A stretch of 36,384 nucleotides of DNA from Sporosarcina psychrophila (GTDB taxonomy: Bacteria; Bacillota; Bacilli; Bacillales_A; Planococcaceae): assembly GCA_020742515.1 (NCBI GenBank), contig DYWT01000237.1, forward strand, positions 1 to 36,384, read 5' to 3'. The notes beneath the pieces were generated by a model. The model was given only the letters and a program-made list of their open reading frames with translations, did not search any database and was not told where the DNA came from. This document shows positions 17,340 to 24,519 of this stretch, one piece after another. A program made the position numbers and the translations under genes. The stretch's first letter is position 1. Every line of letters starts with the position of its first letter.

Positions 17340-17688
17340 GTTGGACGCTTCCAGGGCTTTGTTGGACACTTTGAGTTTTTAGTTGGAGACTCCTCCGTTT
17401 GTTGGACGCTTTCCAAGGTTCGTTGCAGACTTCTTAGGGTTGGTTGGACACTTCAATTGGTTCGTTGGAGACTCCCACGTTGGTTGGATGCTTTCCCGGA
17501 TTGGTTGCAGACTCTTCGGGATTGGTTGGACGCTCCCAGGGCTTTGTTGGAGACTTCGATTGATTCGTTGGAAACTCCCCCGTTTGTTGGACGCTTTCCA
17601 AGGTTGGTTGCAGACTCTTTGAGATTGGTTGGACACTTTCCGATCTTTGTTGGACACCTCTATTTTTTCGTTGGAGACTCCCCCGTTT
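17340..17688. repeat. 17-unit 21/19-bp repeat array with higher-order structure
   Basis: 349 bases without interruption: thirteen 21-base units and four 19-base units (3rd, 7th, 12th, 17th), each beginning GTTGGA or GTTGCA. The 19-base units are variants of GTTGGAGACTCCCCCGTTT. Unit types recur in order: GTTGGACGCTTTCC type, GTTGCAGAC type, one or two GTTGGAC/GTTGGAG types, then the 19-base type. The array therefore comprises higher-order blocks (units 1-3, 4-7, 8-12, 13-17). It lies between a terminator and the permease promoter. Reading frames crossing it on both strands are by-products of the repeat and are not called as genes. Confidence 0.9.
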
Positions 17689-17699
17689 GTTTAATATAG

Positions 17700-17708
17700 T
17701 GCTATAAT
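17700..17708 (+). promoter_or_regulatory. Extended -10 promoter of the permease gene
   Basis: TGCTATAAT: TGn followed by a perfect TATAAT (17703-17708), 36 bases before the ATG at 17744. The -35 position (17680-17685) falls inside the last unit of the repeat array and does not resemble TTGACA. Confidence 0.6.
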
Positions 17709-17743
17709 TAGCAAGTTATTTTATTTTCATGGGAGATGTACAG

Positions 17744-18805
17744 ATGAATCATTCATTACCTTCTCAATCGCCCCGTTCTAAAAAGACGATTGTTTACATT
17801 TTGATATTTTTGTTGATTGCCATTGCGGGATTGGCCTATTTGAAATGGATTCCGTATTACAGCAAAAGCATTTTGGCCATTAATTCTCATTCAAACGGAG
17901 ATTCCATTTTGGGCGATCCGTCTGCGTCAGGATCTTTCTCTTGGGAAGGCGCTTGGTCTTATGCCTTGGTCTATTTCAATTCCGTTTGGAAAGCGGCTGT
18001 TTTAGGTATTCTATTGGGATCTTTAGTGCAGGTATTGTTGCCGGCAAACTGGTTGCTCAGAGTACTTGGAAAAACTTCATTTGGCAGCACGGCAATTGGA
18101 GGCCTTTCTTCACTTCCAGGTATGATGTGTACCTGTTGTGCTGCACCGGTTGCTGTCGGACTACGCAAGAAAAATGTCTCTGTAGGGGCTAGCCTTGCTT
18201 TTTGGCTCGGCAACCCGACCTTGAACCCCGCCACGCTGATTTTCATGACATTTGTTTTATCTTGGAAATTCACTTTACTCCGCCTGGTGTTCGGTGTGAT
18301 TTTGACTTTTGGTGTCAGCTATCTGGCCAATCGTTTTGTGCCTGCTGTAAAACAGGTGGATATCGATAAAATCATGAAAGAAGCGGATGTCGAGGAGACA
18401 GGCTCCTTCATTTCGAGATGGATGAAAAGCTTAGGAAAAATGACTTTGTATATTCTTCCGGCCTATATCCTATCCGTTCTATTGATGGGGGCAGTTCGTG
18501 TATGGTTATTCCCGCATGTGAGCGAAGCCTCTGCCAATACCATTTTTACAATTATCATTTTTGCAATTGCAGGTATGTTGTTTGTGATTCCGACAGCTGC
18601 GGAAATTCCTATTATCCAAACGTTCATGTCCTTTGGGCTCGGCGGTGGTCCGGCTGCAGCACTCTTAATCACATTACCCTCTATCAGTCTGCCATCCCTG
18701 TTGTTAGTTGCAAAGTCCTTCCCTAAAAGAGTCTTGTTTTTTGTAGCAGGATCCGTGGTATTGCTAGGAATACTATGCGGTGTGATTGGTATGTATATTT
18801 TATAA
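17744..18805 (+). CDS. YraQ/UPF0718 (DUF318) family permease, ArsP-like
   Basis: 353 residues with about eight to nine membrane segments. The family signature is GMMCTCCAAPVAVGL, with cysteines at 129, 131 and 132, followed by SLAFWLGNPTLNPATLIF; a second pore-like segment is IPTAAEIPIIQTF. The family includes ArsP, an exporter of trivalent organoarsenicals, but most members have unknown cargo, so function is not assigned. An upstream in-frame ATG at 17729 overlaps the GGGAG ribosome binding site; the ATG at 17744, eight bases after it, is the likely start. The gene has its own promoter next to the repeat array and its own terminator. Confidence 0.85.
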   Translation: MNHSLPSQSPRSKKTIVYILIFLLIAIAGLAYLKWIPYYSKSILAINSHSNGDSILGDPSASGSFSWEGAWSYALVYFNSVWKAAVLGILLGSLVQVLLPANWLLRVLGKTSFGSTAIGGLSSLPGMMCTCCAAPVAVGLRKKNVSVGASLAFWLGNPTLNPATLIFMTFVLSWKFTLLRLVFGVILTFGVSYLANRFVPAVKQVDIDKIMKEADVEETGSFISRWMKSLGKMTLYILPAYILSVLLMGAVRVWLFPHVSEASANTIFTIIIFAIAGMLFVIPTAAEIPIIQTFMSFGLGGGPAAALLITLPSISLPSLLLVAKSFPKRVLFFVAGSVVLLGILCGVIGMYIL

Positions 18806-18821
18806 GGGATAGTTATTAGCA

Positions 18822-18868
18822 ACGCCTGTGCACGGGAGGAAATATGTCTCTTGCACAGGCGTTTTTTT
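18822..18868 (+). terminator. Terminator after permease gene
   Basis: ACGCCTGTGCA (18822-18832) pairs with TGCACAGGCGT (18852-18862), followed by TTTTTTT. Strong GC-rich stem. Confidence 0.9.
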
Positions 18869-19017
18869 ATCGGAATACACGACGCAATGTTAGTAGGCAT
18901 CCAAACTTACTCTTAATTGTCGGAAGTAAATTTAACCGATTCAGCATCGGACCGGACGCTCTCAATCCATTGCCCGTGATGACTTAGTAGATTTGTTTAT
19001 GTACCTATGATCACTTT

Positions 19018-19596
19018 TCACTTCGGTATCGCATAAACAATATACCGTTTTGGCGCATTTCCGATATACCGAAATGGATAGCATGTGGATAAAGTCAACA
19101 TTTCCTCCGGCGCTGTAGAACGGATGACTGTTGTATCATTTTCATCTACAATTTCCGTATCCACAACGGCATATGTAAAGGTCCCATGCTGCATTTCCAT
19201 GATGATTGTATCGCCATTTTGCAATTTGTCCAATCCGGTAAATACGGTGTCCCTGTGTCCCGATAATAAAATTTGATCTTTTTGCCCGGGATAAACGGTG
19301 CCTGTGAAGTGACCAACTCCTTGCTTTAAAGCATCGTCATCCGTCCCTTCCACAATGGGGAGCTCTTTTTGGATAATGGGGATTTGCAGGATGCCGATTG
19401 TTTGACCGTTCTGAAAAGACAGGTCCGGATGGGATGACTCAGGCTGGGATGACTCTATTTTTTGTTTTTCCAGCTCCTCCTTTGCCTGAACCAGTGCGAC
19501 TTTTTCCAACTGCTGTGCAGATTTTAGCTGCACACTGGCGTAGCCTATCAAAAACAGTCCAACCGCCAGCAAAATCACAGCCACTTTTTTCAGCAT
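19018..19596 (-). CDS. Sortase (class D-like transpeptidase)
   Basis: 192 residues: an N-terminal membrane anchor (about 5-22), a charged linker, then the sortase barrel. Catalytic residues are His114 (SGHRDTVF), Cys172 (TLSTCYP) and Arg184 (PKRYIVY). Sortases cut an LPxTG-like signal and attach the protein to peptidoglycan; small Bacillales class D enzymes accept variants such as LPNTA. The adjacent upstream gene encodes a protein ending in an LPATS sorting signal, the obvious substrate. GGAGGAG precedes the ATG. A terminator-like hairpin lies between the two genes, so the sortase may be made at lower level or from its own promoter. Confidence 0.92.
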   Translation of the reverse strand: MLKKVAVILLAVGLFLIGYASVQLKSAQQLEKVALVQAKEELEKQKIESSQPESSHPDLSFQNGQTIGILQIPIIQKELPIVEGTDDDALKQGVGHFTGTVYPGQKDQILLSGHRDTVFTGLDKLQNGDTIIMEMQHGTFTYAVVDTEIVDENDTTVIRSTAPEEMLTLSTCYPFRYIGNAPKRYIVYAIPK

Positions 19597-19655
19597 ATTG
19601 CATCTCCTCCAGCTAATAAAGAATGTGTTGAATCATCACATTTTCACGAAAAACA

Positions 19656-19699
19656 GAAAAGCTACCAAGGCACGATACGCCATGCACAGGCAGCTTTTC
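19656..19699 (-). terminator. Terminator or attenuator between anchor protein and sortase genes
   Basis: On the minus strand GAAAAGCT (19692-19699) pairs with AGCTTTTC (19656-19663), with more pairing inside, and is followed by TGTTTTTCG. It would separate or dampen transcription into the sortase gene. Confidence 0.65.
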
Positions 19700-19735
19700 A
19701 TAAGTTTCTCTGTAACCAATTAATCATTTAAGTGT

Positions 19736-20683
19736 CTATTGAGCTATTTTCATCCGCCTGTAATGTCTGATGATCATCAATACAATTCCGCCTGCCACAA
19801 GTACAGAACCAAAAAGCATCAGATTAAATATGTTTGTCGACGTTGCGGGCAAGCTGAACCCCGCTGATGTTGGATCGCCGCTGTCAATCTGTCCTGGTAT
19901 TGTGACTTGAACCGCCGGGCTATCACTTCCTCCCTCCGCCGGGTTATCGCTTCCTCCGTCCCCTGGGTTATCGCTTCCTTCGCCCCCTGGGTTATCGCTT
20001 CCTTCGCCCCCTGGGTTACCGCTTCCTCCGTCCCCTGGGTTATCGCTTCCTTCGCCCCCTGGGTTATCGCTTCCTTCGCCCCCTGGGTTATCGCTTCCTT
20101 CGCCCCCTGGGTTATCGCTTCCTTCGCCCCCTGGGTTATCGCCTCCTTCGCCCCCTGGGTTATCGCCTCCTTCGCCCCCTGGGTTATCGCCTCCTCCATT
20201 CCCCGGGTTATCTCTTCCTTCCGCCGTAAAAGTGAAAACAAATGCCGCCCCAAGGCCTTGAAAATCATTTCCAAGGTGCTCCGGAAAACGAATAGTGATG
20301 TCCAGATTCTCCCCGCTGCCGCGTGTAAGTTTTCTTGCGGGTAGAGATTTAAATGCAGCCAATTTGCCCTGATACAATTCCTTGTCGTCGACTTTTATTT
20401 CCAGCAGTAGCTCGTTGAACAGCTTTTTTTCTCCACTGTTTTCTAACTGCATTTGGTAGGCAAAATCTTTGCTACCTACGTTTCGGACTGTAATGGTCCG
20501 AGGCGCCCAGTCACCAGGCTTCATATTGTTGATTTCAAATAACGTATCATTTGGTGAAATGCTGATGTCTATATCATTCTTGTTCGTGTTATTTTCACCA
20601 TCTGCAAATACGCTCGTCATGGGAAAGAAACAGATTCCACTAATCAATAGAAGAACCGGAAAAAGTCGAAACAGTTTGCTCAT
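19736..20683 (-). CDS. Sortase-anchored surface protein with TasA-like head and Gly-rich stalk
   Basis: 315 residues: signal peptide (about 1-27), a beta-rich domain (about 35-155) with NNMKPGDWAPRTITVRN, which matches the VDNLKPGDWMNRTF element of the CalY/TasA protein in the same locus, a stalk of twelve eight-residue repeats of DNPGGEG type (157-252), then a sorting signal LPATS (278-282), a membrane segment and a basic tail (RHYRRMK). It should be exported and linked to peptidoglycan by the downstream sortase. The TasA-like head suggests it interacts with the locus's fibre protein; this is inference. AAGGAGG precedes the ATG; the gene starts 33 bases after sipW, so they are co-transcribed. 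Confidence 0.85.
   Translation of the reverse strand: MSKLFRLFPVLLLISGICFFPMTSVFADGENNTNKNDIDISISPNDTLFEINNMKPGDWAPRTITVRNVGSKDFAYQMQLENSGEKKLFNELLLEIKVDDKELYQGKLAAFKSLPARKLTRGSGENLDITIRFPEHLGNDFQGLGAAFVFTFTAEGRDNPGNGGGDNPGGEGGDNPGGEGGDNPGGEGSDNPGGEGSDNPGGEGSDNPGGEGSDNPGDGGSGNPGGEGSDNPGGEGSDNPGDGGSDNPAEGGSDSPAVQVTIPGQIDSGDPTSAGFSLPATSTNIFNLMLFGSVLVAGGIVLMIIRHYRRMKIAQ
19928..20215 (-). repeat. 24-bp in-frame tandem repeat (12 units)
   Basis: Twelve 24-base units, each coding one eight-residue repeat (consensus SDNPGGEG). Many central units are identical at DNA level, which points to recent expansion or homogenisation; edge units are diverged (DNPGNGG, DNPAEGG). The length keeps frame, so copy-number change would only alter stalk length. 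Frames in the other phases of this stretch are shadows. Confidence 0.9.
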
Positions 20684-20716
20684 GATAATGCCTCCTTACA
20701 TATCTTAGCGATCGAT

Positions 20717-21328
20717 TCAGGAAGTACTTTTTCCGCCATCTTCCCCCACTATATTCGGCTTTTTTTTCGGAGACAATTCGATTTCTCCAAGTGCTCTCCA
20801 AATCGTAAACCCCGAGTAGAGTAGCAGCAGGAATCCAGGTATTAATAGCAAAAACGCACCATTCTTCGACTGGGTAAAGTTAATGAAGTACCCTACGTAA
20901 GGCACTGTAAAACCAGTGTACTCCGCTACTACATTGTCAGACATAACTGGATTCATGTCCTCTGCATTGTTGTTGTCACCTTTTGTCCGATAAAGTACGG
21001 AGTCTCCACTTTTGACCACCTCAGTAATCCTATGTGTGATCAAAATATTCTCTTCTTCTTGGAATGTGATGACGTCGCCTTTTTTAAAACTGGTTTTAGC
21101 TACGGCTTGTTTTACGGCGATGATTGAGCCGGTTTGGATTCCCGGCTCCATGGACCCCGACAGAACTGTTTTTAATTGGTAACCGAAAAGCTGTGGCTCG
21201 CCGCCAGAGATTTTCGTGATGACCACTATGGAAGCTACACTAATCAGCAGAACCATCAATATGCTTGAGACGATGCTACTTATCCTCTTCATGCGTTTTT
21301 TCTTTTTCATTAATTTCTTCTCTCTCAT
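20717..21328 (-). CDS. sipW: SipW-type signal peptidase I
   Basis: 203 residues: a basic N-terminus, a membrane segment (about 17-38), catalytic Ser59 in LSGSMEPG, and His99 in LITHRITE in place of the lysine of ordinary bacterial SipS enzymes, the hallmark of ER-type SipW. A second membrane segment lies near the C-terminus (LLLIPGFLLLLYSGF). SipW removes the signal peptides of TasA and TapA. An upstream in-frame GTG (21337) overlaps the AGAAGGTG ribosome binding site, so ATG at 21328 is chosen. The start lies 53 bases inside the preceding tapA-like gene, indicating coupled translation. Confidence 0.93.
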   Translation of the reverse strand: MREKKLMKKKKRMKRISSIVSSILMVLLISVASIVVITKISGGEPQLFGYQLKTVLSGSMEPGIQTGSIIAVKQAVAKTSFKKGDVITFQEEENILITHRITEVVKSGDSVLYRTKGDNNNAEDMNPVMSDNVVAEYTGFTVPYVGYFINFTQSKNGAFLLLIPGFLLLLYSGFTIWRALGEIELSPKKKPNIVGEDGGKSTS

Positions 21329-22097
21329 TTGTATCACCTTCTACTTTCTTTGTGTTATTTTCTGGTTTTACGACAGCGTTCACTTCAGCTTCATTCTTTG
21401 TTTCAGAGTTATTTTCTGGAGCCTTACTTTCTATAGAATCCTTTTCTTCCGGTTTTTTTTCATTAGATTCATCAACAGATTCATCCTTATCGTCCGGCTG
21501 TTTTTGACCGTCATCTTCGGGCTTCTGCTGTTCGTTCTCTTTGTTAGCATCCGAATCTGCTTTATCATCTTCACCTTCTGTGGCCTTATCCTTTTCAATT
21601 TTCTCCTTAGATTCATCATCTATATTCTTGCAGTCGGTCTTAATTTTCTCACTTGATACAGCATCCTGTTCGTCTTCTCCCACAGGCTTATCATCTTCCT
21701 CCTTGCAGTCGACATCGTTTGATCCAGCATCCTGTTCTTCTTTTTCCTTAGACTTATCATCTTTGTCCAGGCAGTCGTCTTCGATTTCCTCACCCGATAC
21801 CGTGTCCTTATCGTTTTCTTCCTTTGGCTTATCATCTTTGTCCTCGCGCTCGATTTTGACTTCCTCGCCCGTTATAGCATCCTTTTCAATTTCCTCACCG
21901 CATTGATTCATAAGAACAACCGGAATTTCAGCAATGATCATCTGAGAGAATTCCGACTGGCTACTGAGAAATGCAGACGTGTTAGATGTCATATAACTGA
22001 TACCAAAGAGGGCTACATAACATACAAGCGCCAATTTTAAAGACAGAAATAGACCGCTATGCTTTTCCCTACGTTTGCGCCTTCGCTTGCTTTTCAA
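21276..22097 (-). CDS. TapA-like exported protein with acidic repeat tail
   Basis: 273 residues. A very basic start (RRRKRREK) precedes a membrane or signal segment (about 16-36) and the motif TSNTSAFLS (37-45), which resembles the SipW-type processing region of TapA/YqxM. The remainder, from about 67, is strongly acidic and low in hydrophobics, with four to five degenerate repeats of about 26 residues (DKDTVSGEEIEDDC, DEQDAVSSEKIKTDC). Bacillus TapA also ends in a Lys/Glu-rich tail. TapA nucleates and anchors TasA fibres; homology here rests on position, N-terminus and composition. TTG start with AAGGTGGG upstream. The gene overlaps sipW by 53 bases. Confidence 0.7.
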   Translation of the reverse strand: MKSKRRRKRREKHSGLFLSLKLALVCYVALFGISYMTSNTSAFLSSQSEFSQMIIAEIPVVLMNQCGEEIEKDAITGEEVKIEREDKDDKPKEENDKDTVSGEEIEDDCLDKDDKSKEKEEQDAGSNDVDCKEEDDKPVGEDEQDAVSSEKIKTDCKNIDDESKEKIEKDKATEGEDDKADSDANKENEQQKPEDDGQKQPDDKDESVDESNEKKPEEKDSIESKAPENNSETKNEAEVNAVVKPENNTKKVEGDTNEREEINEKEKTHEEDK

Positions 22098-22224
22098 CCT
22101 GATCCCACCTTTCGAGTTTTCATCACTGGATTTTTCTTACGTATATTCCTCAAAACACAAAATCAAGTTATATGTTGAGAAATATAAATAAGGATGGCAT
22201 CGACTGTCTGATGAAATAAAATGA

Positions 22225-22247
22225 GGGAGGAGAAAAGCTCTCCTCCC
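22225..22247 (-). terminator. Partial terminator after calY
   Basis: GGGAGGAGA (22225-22233) pairs perfectly with TCTCCTCCC (22239-22247), 11 bases past the calY stop. The minus strand continues TCATTTTATTTC, an imperfect T-tract. It could lower read-through so that more CalY than TapA/SipW is made. Confidence 0.6.
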
Positions 22248-22257
22248 GGGATATATG

Positions 22258-22854
22258 TTATTTCGATTCTCCAGCTGTCTGCTGTGCATCAAATGTCCAC
22301 TTTAATTCTAGATTTGCGTCTTGATAAGCATTTTGATCTTGGCCATTATCATTAAATCTAAACTTTACGTACATATTATCTTTCGATCCAGCCTTAAGAC
22401 CGCTTTTTTCACCATCCTGCCATCCAAACCATTTAGGTGATTCATTTTTAACGGCATCCGCTGACATATTTTTCAATTCGCTTAATTTCTTGCTTACGAT
22501 TAAATTGCTTGGTCCAGTGATACCGCTCTTATCATCATTTCTAAGGAATTCAACTACAATATGATCACCAAAACCTGCTACCGATTCTGTATAGTCAGTT
22601 GTCAATAGAACTTTGGAAATATCAAGACTTCCATTGTTCTCCAATTTAAAAGTTCGATTCATCCAGTCACCAGGCTTCAAATTGTCTACACTAATAATAG
22701 TTTCGGGATTCACTGCTAAATCCAATGTACCAGCAGCGAATGTATTCACGCTTGTTTCAACATCATTGAAATAAGCATATGTTCCCCCGCCAATCATACT
22801 TACAGCCAATGCTCCAGTTGCGATACCCATTGCTAGTTTCTTTTTAATACTCAT
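22258..22854 (-). CDS. calY: CalY/TasA family matrix fibre protein (peptidase M73/camelysin family)
   Basis: 198 residues, the size of Bacillus cereus camelysin CalY (B. subtilis TasA is longer). A SipW-type signal peptide (MSIKKKLAMGIATGALAVSM, then GGGTYAYFND) ends near residue 28. The mature beta-sandwich carries FAAGTLDLAVNP and VDNLKPGDWMNRTFKLEN. Members assemble into amyloid-like extracellular fibres of the biofilm matrix; CalY was once described as a metalloprotease. GGGGGA lies nine bases before the ATG. First gene of the surface locus. A 61-codon Lys-rich frame ends two bases before the ATG and might be a leader peptide, but has no clear ribosome binding site. Confidence 0.95.
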   Translation of the reverse strand: MSIKKKLAMGIATGALAVSMIGGGTYAYFNDVETSVNTFAAGTLDLAVNPETIISVDNLKPGDWMNRTFKLENNGSLDISKVLLTTDYTESVAGFGDHIVVEFLRNDDKSGITGPSNLIVSKKLSELKNMSADAVKNESPKWFGWQDGEKSGLKAGSKDNMYVKFRFNDNGQDQNAYQDANLELKWTFDAQQTAGESK

Positions 22855-23768
22855 TTTTAATTTCCCCCAATATAATTTTTATTTTTCACCTTTATTGATT
22901 GCTTGTTCTTTGTTCTTTCCTGTGTCTTGGAAGAAATTGTTTTCTTCTTCGATGTTAGGTATGAGTTCTTTTTTACTTTTGATAACGCAGACTTGATTCC
23001 ATGCGCTATTTTCATAGTCTGGCAGCTATTCACAGCTTCCAATTCCCACTTTTCTCTGGAAGAGTTTCCATTCCTCTCAGAGGAGTCTCCGATTAGATAT
23101 TAATCTCCAGATTTAAGTATCTCTTTATACCGTCCATCCCCTTCCTAAGACTGCGTTTTATCCACTATGCAATGGAACTGTGTTCAGTATAACTAAAGCA
23201 AAGCCACTTCATCTCCCCTCAAATGGGTGATTTTTTTGCATTTTGACATACTACTTTGTAATGATCGTCATCGCATACTTTCGTGTCATTCAATTTAACG
23301 CTTCTATTATTTAGTGAAATTCTCCCATTAGTTTGTTCTATAGGAGCTAAGAGATATGAAACGACGAAATAAACAACAAGTTTGCAAAGAAAGTGTTTGC
23401 TGACTCCAGATAAACGACATAATTTTCGAAAAATAACAAGTATAATGGTAACAACAGAAAATTCACACTAGGCACTAGTTCTCATTTTGAATGGTAGTGC
23501 TCCAATCATTAACATTCATCAGTATCGTCATGCTTTTGTCTATACTATACTTAAAAATATGTTCTTATAAGATGCGGTCATCTCACAAACAATTAATGGT
23601 CAACCAGTTACAGCAATAGGGATTTAAGCTTTTCAGAGCAGGAGACTAGGAGATACATCCTCTATCTGGGCACCTTGGATGTATGGAGTCAGTGGTGCAA
23701 CCGACCTCATTTCATTTGGACTTCTTGAATGAGAAGCGCACTTTTATTTTGAGTGAGGAGGCTATATA
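22855..23768. other. Long divergent regulatory region between calY and the response regulator
   Basis: 914 bases without a convincing gene. The calY side carries small hairpin-forming sequences (TCCTCTCAGAGGA type near 23070-23090) and a Lys-rich 61-codon minus-strand frame (22857-23042) of doubtful reality. CTCCCC...GGGTGATTTTTTT near 23213-23238 resembles a weak plus-strand terminator. The 23641-23755 part is a structured leader for the response regulator. Promoters were not resolved with confidence. Such length fits multiple regulator sites for a biofilm operon. Confidence 0.5.
23641..23735 (+). promoter_or_regulatory. Candidate structured 5' leader of the response regulator
   Basis: ATACATCC (23653-23660) pairs with GGATGTAT (23677-23684), extended by GACT/AGTC outside. 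The loop holds GGCACC, which can pair with GGTGC at about 23695-23699, giving a possible pseudoknot. A further stem CTCATT/AATGAG (about 23705-23732) follows. No known riboswitch consensus was matched. Confidence 0.35.
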
Positions 23769-23771
23769 TTG

Positions 23772-24425
23772 ATGAAAATTGTATTGGTGAATGATCAAAC
23801 AATTATCCGTAAAGGGTTGATCTCGATTTTATCGTTGAAGGATACAATGGAAATAGTGGGAGAGGCTAGCAACAAACAAGAAGCGCTTCTTCTGATTCAA
23901 AGAGAAAAACCGGATTTGGCTATTGTTGATTTTCATTTGGGAAAAGAATGTGGATTAGATTTGATTACTGAAGCGAGACAAATAGGTGGCATCTGTAAAT
24001 TCGCCATCCTTACCTATTCAAAAGATCCGCTGTCTTTCCAACGTGCGAAGGCAATGGATGTGGATGGCTATATATCACTTGAATCACATGCCGAAGAACT
24101 CATTTATGCTTTTCAAATGATTCATAGAGGAAGGAAGTATTATGACCCGGACATAATCGACCTGCTAATGCATTCACGGAATAATCCACGAATGGATGGC
24201 AGCCGTGTAGAGCAACTTACCTCTAAGGAAAGAGAGGTGTTGCAAAAACTCGGAATTGGATTTTCGAATAAACAAATAGCTGAGAATCTATTCATCACAG
24301 AAAATACAGTAAAAAAGCATGTCAGCCAGGTCTTATCGAAATTGGACCTTGGCGATCGTACGCAGGCTGCGCTCTATGCGAACGAAACCGGATTGGTGCA
24401 ATATAAGAATGACATACCGGTTTAA
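23772..24425 (+). CDS. NarL/FixJ-type response regulator (orphan, atypical receiver)
   Basis: 217 residues: receiver domain (1-115) and LuxR HTH (about 150-210: LTSKEREVLQKLGIGFSNKQ). The phosphoacceptor Asp53 (IVDFHLG) and Thr81 remain. The acidic pair is Asn7-Asp8 (LVNDQ), and the conserved lysine after GY is Leu103 (GYISLES), so phosphorylation chemistry may be altered or absent. TTG at 23769 is an equally spaced start option after GAGGAGG. No histidine kinase is adjacent. It is divergent from the calY locus and may regulate it; that is inference from position. Confidence 0.88.
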   Translation: MKIVLVNDQTIIRKGLISILSLKDTMEIVGEASNKQEALLLIQREKPDLAIVDFHLGKECGLDLITEARQIGGICKFAILTYSKDPLSFQRAKAMDVDGYISLESHAEELIYAFQMIHRGRKYYDPDIIDLLMHSRNNPRMDGSRVEQLTSKEREVLQKLGIGFSNKQIAENLFITENTVKKHVSQVLSKLDLGDRTQAALYANETGLVQYKNDIPV

Positions 24426-24519
24426 CATAGCGTTTCCTATCGAGCGCTGGGTTCTAAGGTAATTCCGACAACTATCGAGTTGTGAAGTCGCCTAACATTC
24501 CGTTAGTAGACTACAAAAG

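Noticed and set aside
17340-17688. CRISPR array
   Set aside because: Units are contiguous, 19-21 bases, diverged and without unique spacers; no cas genes are present.
17310-17699. Protein-coding frames across the repeat array (both strands, 79-129 residues)
   Set aside because: Because 21 is a multiple of three, several frames stay open on both strands at once; composition is Trp/Leu/Arg- or Gln/Ser/Asn-repetitive with no ribosome binding site or family match.
19819-20344. Alternative frames of 145-151 residues over the Gly-rich stalk
   Set aside because: Shadows of the 24-bp in-frame repeat; the frame with signal peptide, TasA-like head, LPATS signal and AAGGAGG site is clearly the real one.
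21216-21656. Hydrophobic plus-strand frame of 146 residues
   Set aside because: Antisense of the acidic tapA-like tail; Phe/Ile/Leu runs are the reverse complement of Lys/Glu/Asp codons.
22857-23042. 61-residue Lys-rich frame upstream of calY
   Set aside because: TTG start without a good ribosome binding site and low-complexity composition; its stop two bases before calY is suggestive of a leader peptide, but not enough to call it.
23190-23240. c-di-GMP (GEMM) riboswitch, suggested by GCAAAGCC near 23195
   Set aside because: Only that fragment matches; the remaining GEMM-I core and tetraloop receptor elements are missing.
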